Shown: positions 13,762-18,916 of the stretch, piece by piece
Layout of the letters: every line of letters starts with the position of its first letter
Position numbering within the stretch: the stretch's first letter is position 1
Source: JANXQG01 sp037147235
Lineage (GTDB): Bacteria; Planctomycetota; Planctomycetia; Pirellulales; Thermoguttaceae
DNA: 18,916 bases
Assembly (NCBI GenBank): GCA_037147235.1
Contig: JBAWVO010000106.1
Coordinates: 1-18,916, forward strand
Direction: 5' to 3'
The notes under the pieces: model-generated
Database searches by the model: none
Seen by the model: only the letters and a program-made list of their open reading frames with translations
Told to the model about the DNA's origin: nothing
Made by a program: the position numbers and the translations under genes

Positions 13762-16434
13762 TTATTTCTTCCACCGGTCGATCAGGCAGGCCACTAAGGC
13801 CGTCCAACCCGTCTGGTGCGACGCCCCGAGCCCGGCCCCCGTCTCGCCATGAAAATACTCATGGAAAAGCAAAAGGTTATCGCTATTGGGAGAGGTGTCG
13901 CGCTCCAAGTTACCTTGGTAGGGACGTCGGTTTTGGTTGGTGGGAAGGAAGAGCTTCACCAGCCGTGACGACAATTCCTGCGCCACCTCGGCCAGGTTCA
14001 TCAACTGTCCCGAGCCCGTGGGACACTCGACCTTCAGGCTGTCGCCATAGAAGTAGTGATAGCGCTCCAGGGCCTCAATGAGCAGGTAGTTCACAGGGAA
14101 CCAGATCGGGCCGCGCCAGTTAGAGTTGCCGCCAAAGAGGTTCATGTTCGATTCGCCGGGAACATAATCCACATGGTACTCCCGACCGTTGCACTGGAAA
14201 ACATAGGGGTTGTCCCGGTGGTATTTCGACAGCGAGCGGATGCCATAGGGGGACAGAAACTCATTCTCGTCAAGCACGTAACGGAGCACTCTTTCCAGCC
14301 GCTGCCGAGAGGGAATCGCCAGCAGGTGTCTGCCCCGGGCGGGGTTTTCATCCGTCGTCTCCATGTAAGAGATGTGCTTGGCCAGATCGCGGCGATAGGT
14401 GAGAAACCAGTCCAAACGCTTCTGAAACCCATGCAATCCGCCGATGAGATCGTCGGTAAGGACTTGCACCGTGAACAGCGGGACGAGCCCGACCATCGAC
14501 CGAACGCGCAACGGGATACGACGACCATCGACATACATCTGGTCGTAGTAGAAACCATCCTCTTCGTTCCACAGCCCCGTACCACCGATGGTGTTCATGG
14601 CGTCGGCAATGTAGACGAAGTGTTCAAAGAACTTCGAAGCGATGTCTTCCACGCCCGGATCGAACTTGGACAGTTCCAAGGCCATGGCGAGCATCGTGGC
14701 ACAGTAAAATGCCATCCAGGCAGTGCCATCCGCCTGTTCCAGTTGGCCGCCGGCGGGAAGAGGCCGGGAGCGGTCGAATACGCCGATATTGTCCAGCCCC
14801 AAAAAGCCTCCTGAGAATAGGTGCTTGCCGCGTGCATCCTTGCGATTGACCCACCAGGTGAAGTTGACCAAGAGCTTCTGGAAGGTGCTGGAGAGGAAAC
14901 GCCAGTCGCGCTCGCCCCGAGGGGCGGTCATCTTGTAAACCCGCCAGCAGGCCCAAGCGTGGACCGGCGGATTGACATCCCCAAGGTCAAATTCATAGGC
15001 CGGGACCTGCCCGTTGGGGTGCATGTACCACTCGCGCAGCAGGAGTGTGAGCTGCTCTTTGGCAAATAAGGGGTCCAGCCGGGAAAAGGGTATCATGTGA
15101 AAGGCCAGATCCCACGCCGCGTACCACGGGTATTCCCATTTGTCAGGGACCGAGATGATGTCCCGGTTGAACAAATGGCGCCAATCCGCATTGCGTCCGG
15201 CTTTGCGCGACTCAGGTGGTGGTGGAAAGTTGGGGTCACCTTGAAGCCAATCCTCCACGACGTAGTGGTAAAACTGTTTCGTCCAGAGCAGGCCGGCGTA
15301 GGACTGTCGGGCGATCAATCGCTCCGGAGGGTCCAGTTCAGAACGAATGACTTGTGAGTAGAACTGGTCGCTTTCCTTTTGTCGTTCAGCCACGACGCGG
15401 CTGAAGGCTTGTCCGAAGATCTCCGTAGGTGGTTCTGCTTCGGCAAAGAGCCGCAGGCGGATTTTGACTTCGGCCTTGGCGGGAATCTCCAACCGGTAGT
15501 GCGCGGCCACCTTGGTGCCCAACGATCGCGGATTGACCGCACTGATTTCTGCATTGACAACGTAACGATGAAAAGCGTCCTTGACGTAAGGCGATTCGTT
15601 AGGCATGCCGTAGAGCCGCTCCATGTTGGTCGCGTTATCCGTGAAAAGCCAATCGTATTCGCTGCCGTCCGATGCCACATCTGCCGCAAAAAGGAATCGG
15701 CCCAACGTAACGTGTTCCGCCAGCAACGTGTTGTCCTTGGCCAAGCGGATGAGCGGCTTCCTCCAGCATCCTTCGTGAGCGCAGCCCCAGATCCACGTAT
15801 TGCGGAACCACAGCGTAGGGAGTAGGTGCAAGACCGCCTTGTCTGGCCCCCGGTTGATGGCCGTGATGGAGATGAGCAGGTCGTTGGGCACCCCCTTGGC
15901 ATACTCCGCCAGCACGTCGAAATAGCGGTGCTCGGCGAAGGCGCCGGTGTCCGTCAGTTCATATTCTCGTTCCCGCGTGCTGCGCCGCCGGTTCTCCTCG
16001 ACCAACGCTTCATATGGGAAACGACCCTGCGGATACTGGTACAATGCCCGCATGTAGGAATGCGTCGGCGTCGAGTCGAGATAGTAGTAGCACTCCTTGA
16101 CATCCTCGCCGTGGTTCCCCTGGGGGCCTGTCAGGCCGAAGAGACGTTCCTTGAGAAAAGGGTCGCGTGTGTTCCAGAGGGCCATGGCGAAACAGAGCCG
16201 ACACTCGCGGTCGGTGATCCCCAGGAGCCCATCTTCGCCCCAGCGGTAGGCCCGGCTGCGAGCGTCATCATGGGAGAAATGAGTCCAACACGCGCCATCC
16301 GGCGAGTAGTCTTCTCGAACCGTAGCCCACTGACGTTCGGAGAGGTATGGCCCCCACCGTTTCCAGTTCGCTTCGCGCCGAGCGTCTTCTTCCAGTCGCC
16401 GCACCTCGGCGCCCTGAATGGATTTGCTCGCCAT
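13762..16434 (-). CDS. GH63/MGH1-like glucosidase
   Basis: This 890-aa protein matches the large bacterial 'glucosidase' group with an MGH1-like (GH63-related) (alpha/alpha)6 barrel. Recognisable stretches are SERQWATVREDYSPDGACW and HDDARSRAYRWGEDGLLGI near the N-terminus, EYPWYAAWDLAFHMIPFSRL at about 430, NPPVHAWACW soon after, and NLFGGNSNWRGPIWFPVNYL at about 770. Family knowledge suggests hydrolysis of alpha-linked glucosides or oligosaccharides, but the substrate cannot be told. There is no signal peptide, so it should act in the cytoplasm. It lies 60 nt after zwf and 14 nt before pgl on the same strand, so it probably feeds glucose units into this branch, for example from trehalose-like or glycogen-derived compounds (inference). 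The ATG at 16434 follows a GGAAG-containing leader. Confidence 0.87.
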   Translation of the reverse strand: MASKSIQGAEVRRLEEDARREANWKRWGPYLSERQWATVREDYSPDGACWTHFSHDDARSRAYRWGEDGLLGITDRECRLCFAMALWNTRDPFLKERLFGLTGPQGNHGEDVKECYYYLDSTPTHSYMRALYQYPQGRFPYEALVEENRRRSTREREYELTDTGAFAEHRYFDVLAEYAKGVPNDLLISITAINRGPDKAVLHLLPTLWFRNTWIWGCAHEGCWRKPLIRLAKDNTLLAEHVTLGRFLFAADVASDGSEYDWLFTDNATNMERLYGMPNESPYVKDAFHRYVVNAEISAVNPRSLGTKVAAHYRLEIPAKAEVKIRLRLFAEAEPPTEIFGQAFSRVVAERQKESDQFYSQVIRSELDPPERLIARQSYAGLLWTKQFYHYVVEDWLQGDPNFPPPPESRKAGRNADWRHLFNRDIISVPDKWEYPWYAAWDLAFHMIPFSRLDPLFAKEQLTLLLREWYMHPNGQVPAYEFDLGDVNPPVHAWACWRVYKMTAPRGERDWRFLSSTFQKLLVNFTWWVNRKDARGKHLFSGGFLGLDNIGVFDRSRPLPAGGQLEQADGTAWMAFYCATMLAMALELSKFDPGVEDIASKFFEHFVYIADAMNTIGGTGLWNEEDGFYYDQMYVDGRRIPLRVRSMVGLVPLFTVQVLTDDLIGGLHGFQKRLDWFLTYRRDLAKHISYMETTDENPARGRHLLAIPSRQRLERVLRYVLDENEFLSPYGIRSLSKYHRDNPYVFQCNGREYHVDYVPGESNMNLFGGNSNWRGPIWFPVNYLLIEALERYHYFYGDSLKVECPTGSGQLMNLAEVAQELSSRLVKLFLPTNQNRRPYQGNLERDTSPNSDNLLLFHEYFHGETGAGLGASHQTGWTALVACLIDRWKK

Positions 16435-16494
16435 GGTTTAGCTTCCAATCTGATGGCTATGCGTCATTTCTGGTTGGATACATGGTTGAGCATG

Positions 16495-17967
16495 TTATTT
16501 CAGCAGGGGACAGCTATCGAACCACTCCCGGCCCTGGCGGGCCATCCACTCGGTGGAACTCGGGGGACCCCAATCGCCAACCTCATAGAAGCTCAACGGC
16601 GAAGCATGGGCTTCGTCCCAAGCTGCCTGGATCGGGTCGATTACCCGCCAGGCAAGTTCGACTTCATCGGCCCTGGTAAACAAGCTCGCGTCGCCCTGCA
16701 TCACGTCCAACAGGAGTCGCTGGTACGCTTCCGGCATAGGACCGGCGAACTTCTCCCGATATTGGAAACTCAGGTCCGTTTGCCGCAGCTTCATGCCGGC
16801 ATCCGGCACCTTGGTGAAGAAGTGCATTTGCACTCCCTCCGCCGGTTGAACCTGAATCACCAGGCGATTCGACTCCGTCAACGGCCTGGGCTCACCTTGA
16901 AACAACTGATGAGGCGGTTGGCGGAATTGGATCACGATCTGCGTCGTCTGGCACGACATGGCCTTGCCGCTGCGAAGCAAAAAAGGCACTCCCTGCCAAC
17001 GCCAATTATCCACGTGGAATTGAATCGCGCCAAAAGTTGCCGTGTTGCTGTCAGGCGGCACGTCAGACTCGTCGCGATACTTTCGATATTGCCCGCGGAC
17101 CGTGTCGCGGGCTACGTCTTCCCGTGAAATTAGCCGGATTGCCCGGAGTACCTTGACCTTTTCATCGCGGATGACGTCGGCTTGGTACGCCGACGGCCAT
17201 TCCATGGCCGTCAGCGTCAACAGTTGCAAAAGGTGATTCTGAAACATGTCGCGGAGAACACCGACCGAATTGTAGTAGCCGCCGCGGCGGCCGACCGACA
17301 CTTCCTCGGCAACCGTGATCTGGACATGATCGATATAGTTGCGGTTCCAGATGGGCTCAAAAATACTGTTGGCAAATCGCAGCACCATCAAGTTCTGAAC
17401 CGTCTCCTTGCCCAAGTAATGATCGATACGATAGACTTGGCCTTCGTTGAATACCCGATGGACCGCCAGGTTAAGTTGCTGGGCTGAAGCCAGATCCGTG
17501 CCAAAGGGCTTTTCAATGACCAGGCGGCGAGTTCCGCTTGATTGGTCTGCCATTCCCGCCGCTCCAAGGTGCGCAATAGCAGGCTGGAAGAACTGGGGAG
17601 CCGTAGCCAGATAGTAAATGCGGCTTGCCGGGGTTCCGCTTTCAAGTTCCGTGAGGAAGTTGTTCAGGCTGACAAAATCTTCCACCTTCCCAAGATCGCC
17701 CGCTTGGTAAAACACTTGCGATGCGAATTCCGACCAGAGCGCAGCATCAAACGCTCCGGCCAAGAACCTTGCGGCGGATTCAGCCAGGCACTCTCGCCAG
17801 GCCTCATGGGCGATCGGCGTTCGTGAAAATCCAACGATCCGCGTCCCGGCGGGAAGCCGTTTCTTGCGGAACAATTCGTACAGCGCCGGGACCAGTTTGC
17901 GGCTGGTCAGATCCCCCGATGCGCCAAAGATAACAAGGGTATTCGCCAAACTGGTAGGTGTCTTCAC
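16495..17967 (-). CDS. zwf: Glucose-6-phosphate 1-dehydrogenase
   Basis: This 490-aa cytoplasmic enzyme oxidises glucose 6-phosphate to 6-phosphogluconolactone with NADP+ or NAD+, the entry step of the oxidative pentose phosphate and Entner-Doudoroff routes. The nucleotide-binding GASGDLTSRKL lies at 15-25, the substrate-binding/active-site signature RIDHYLGKETVQNL near 180, and FEPIWNRNYIDHVQIT shortly after; EKPFGTDLASA precedes it. The length is standard. The start is a GTG at 17967, supported by GAGGGG 6 nt upstream. It is the first gene of the zwf-glucosidase-pgl run. Upstream at 18030-18058 a weak TTCGCC-N17-TAATAT pair on the minus strand might be its promoter. No gnd or edd/eda is in the window, so which downstream route is used cannot be said. 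Confidence 0.96.
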   Translation of the reverse strand: MKTPTSLANTLVIFGASGDLTSRKLVPALYELFRKKRLPAGTRIVGFSRTPIAHEAWRECLAESAARFLAGAFDAALWSEFASQVFYQAGDLGKVEDFVSLNNFLTELESGTPASRIYYLATAPQFFQPAIAHLGAAGMADQSSGTRRLVIEKPFGTDLASAQQLNLAVHRVFNEGQVYRIDHYLGKETVQNLMVLRFANSIFEPIWNRNYIDHVQITVAEEVSVGRRGGYYNSVGVLRDMFQNHLLQLLTLTAMEWPSAYQADVIRDEKVKVLRAIRLISREDVARDTVRGQYRKYRDESDVPPDSNTATFGAIQFHVDNWRWQGVPFLLRSGKAMSCQTTQIVIQFRQPPHQLFQGEPRPLTESNRLVIQVQPAEGVQMHFFTKVPDAGMKLRQTDLSFQYREKFAGPMPEAYQRLLLDVMQGDASLFTRADEVELAWRVIDPIQAAWDEAHASPLSFYEVGDWGPPSSTEWMARQGREWFDSCPLLK

Positions 17968-17973
17968 TTGATT

Positions 17974-17979
17974 CCCCTC
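17974..17979 (-). promoter_or_regulatory. Ribosome binding site supporting the GTG start of zwf
   Basis: On the minus strand this reads GAGGGG, 6 nt before the GTG at 17967. No in-frame ATG lies nearby with comparable support. Confidence 0.65.
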
Positions 17980-18079
17980 ATGCCTCTAACGTGACATCCT
18001 CCAAGGCCTGCGCCTGGCACAACACGATGATATTATTTCGTGAAGCTCTGTTGGCGAAGTTTATTCGTACGGGTGATTC

Positions 18080-18115
18080 TAGCACCTTGTGTCCCAAAAG
18101 ACAAGTGCGGAGGAA
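18080..18115 (+). repeat. Right 36-bp direct repeat flanking the zwf-pgl block
   Basis: The core reads CCTTGTGTCCCAAAAGACAA, followed by GTGCGGAGGAA. It matches 12842-12877 in 31 of 36 positions in the same orientation. It sits where the nitroreductase remnant loses homology. The two copies bracket about 5.2 kb containing pgl, the glucosidase gene and zwf. Confidence 0.75.
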
Positions 18116-18125
18116 TTATCACCGA

Positions 18126-18234
18126 ACATGCCCCATGGTAAGTCTCGGTCGGGCAATTCCGCTTCTGCAATCCGATGATCGGGATCGAAGTGCTTGACGG
18201 CGCGACGAGTATATATGGCGTCTGTTACCAACAT
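18126..18234 (-). pseudogene. Truncated nitroreductase N-terminus
   Basis: On the minus strand, from an ATG at 18234, the first ~27 codons (MLVTDAIYTRRAVKHFDP, then DHRIAEAEL) look like the start of a nitroreductase-family flavoenzyme, where RRAVKHFDP belongs to the FMN-binding N-terminus. Homology is lost after about 27 residues and the frame then runs through the direct repeat at 18080-18115 to a stop at 18079. A functional protein needs about 180-200 residues, so this is a broken gene. The family call rests on a short but distinctive stretch. Confidence 0.65.
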
Positions 18235-18323
18235 CGTGTGTACTCCGAGGGTTTGCGAATTCTCCGTCGTGGATGCGCTGCTACCGGCCTGCATCAAACC
18301 ACGCACCTGTACCATTTATCTCT

Positions 18324-18719
18324 TTATCGATCAACCTTTTCCTGGTAGGTAATTCCCGGGTATCTCTTGAACGGCCCTTCGGTTTCGTTGAGAGAAGGGT
18401 AGCCCTGTTGAAAGACCCAATCCGTATTTTTTGCCGGCGCGTGGCAGGTGAAACAGTCGAGCTTATAGTTTGTCGAAACGTTTTTCGTGTGGTTATCGGC
18501 TTTGAATAACGCCCACCCCCAGCCGCGTCCCCAATTCGGATTGTCGGGGAACGAATTCTTATGGTCCTTAACCATCACGAACCATGCTTTGATTTCGCCG
18601 GCCCAACGCACATCGCCCGTGGTTAACTTTCCGGCTCGTGCGCTGCGTACTTCCTTTACCAGGATGGCGCCTTGAGGCCAAGTTCCGGTCTTGCGGAATT
18701 CATCCGCCGACTCGGCTGG
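18324..18719 (-). pseudogene. Cytochrome P460-family protein, 5' end missing
   Basis: About 130 codons on the minus strand match the C-terminal two thirds of cytochrome P460/c'-beta-like proteins: ADEFRKTGTWPQGAILVKEV, RGWGWALFKADN, then the heme motif in YKLDCFTCHAPAKNTDWVF and GYPSL. Members bind a special c-type heme and act on hydroxylamine or nitric oxide in the periplasm. The part that should hold a signal peptide and the first strands is absent. Upstream the frame continues only through a palindromic repeat (18727-18772) to a weak TTG at 18818, giving no signal peptide. The simplest reading is a gene whose 5' end was lost when the repeat arrived; a sequencing or assembly fault, or a start beyond the window in another frame, cannot be excluded. 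Confidence 0.7.
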
Positions 18720-18726
18720 GCTAGAG

Positions 18727-18772
18727 AACGGTCTGCACGCCAGTGCCTCGGCACTATGCCACAGGCACCGTT
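18727..18772. repeat. Palindromic repeat abutting the P460 fragment
   Basis: A 46-nt imperfect palindrome with outer arms AACGGT / ACCGTT and an inner AGTGCC-TC-GGCACT hairpin. It lies within 10 nt of the point where P460 homology begins. It resembles a REP-type element different from the ones at 3750 and 8581. From 18773 to the window end I see no gene; a 9-bp direct repeat, ACAACTTAG (18860 and 18882), is the only further structure. Confidence 0.6.
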
Positions 18773-18916
18773 CCTTACAGGATCTTTCAATGGTCAGCAA
18801 CTTTAGTATTGCATTCAACCGACTTTGATGTCCAGGACCAGCGAATTACTTTTGGCCCGACAACTTAGGAGCTGTTCACAAACAACTTAGCCGTTTCCTT
18901 TTCGTGGACGGATGGT

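Noticed and set aside
15826..17127. 433-codon open frame on the plus strand across the zwf/glucosidase junction
   Set aside because: It overlaps two secure minus-strand enzymes in antisense, has no family-like motif and reflects GC-rich codon shadow.
18860..18890. Possible insertion-sequence end at the right edge (9-bp direct repeats, GAGCTGTTCAC)
   Set aside because: Too little sequence before the window ends; no inverted terminal repeat or transposase can be seen.

Overview
The window looks like a chromosomal segment of a planctomycete (Pirellulales-like). The evidence is a PEP-CTERM surface protein, a secreted protein joining an SHD1 (Sla1 homology) domain to a planctomycete-type single-heme cytochrome domain, a small palindromic repeat whose translation reads 'GWGERSEPH' or 'VGRAQRAPP' (a familiar planctomycete annotation artefact), and moderately high GC. 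No rRNA, tRNA, CRISPR array or intact transposase gene was found.

Layout. Positions 1-640 hold a small heat-shock protein (Hsp20) on the minus strand. Positions 641-1589 have no gene I can support. Positions 1590-12727 are a plus-strand block built around electron transfer and cytochrome c: a PEP-CTERM protein with one CxxCH motif, a ResB-type cytochrome c biogenesis protein, a monoheme SHD1/PSCyt1-like protein, a HybA-like four-cluster ferredoxin, a HybB/NrfD-type membrane protein, then a 0.67-kb gap with a terminator-like hairpin and palindromic repeats, then a 14-heme MtrA/DmsE-family cytochrome and an MtrB/PioB-family outer-membrane barrel. Positions 12974-17967 are a minus-strand operon-like run: zwf (G6P dehydrogenase), a GH63/MGH1-like glucosidase, and pgl (6-phosphogluconolactonase). 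It is bracketed by two 36-bp direct repeats (31/36 identical). Just outside each repeat lies a broken gene fragment, a GAF-domain piece on the left and a nitroreductase N-terminus on the right. The right edge holds a 5'-truncated cytochrome P460 gene on the minus strand that abuts a palindromic element.

How it may work together (inference). The HybA/HybB-like pair would exchange electrons with the quinone pool. Periplasmic c-type cytochromes (the monoheme protein and the N-terminal hemes of the 14-heme protein) would carry electrons to the outer membrane, where the 14-heme MtrA-like wire inside the MtrB-like barrel would pass them across. This would be an extracellular electron transfer (EET) conduit in a planctomycete; the direction, reducing or oxidising an outside partner, cannot be read from sequence. 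Two points stand out. The MtrA-like protein appears to have gained four hemes by duplication of its heme 3-6 block, and the ferredoxin has no export signal although its family usually works outside the inner membrane.
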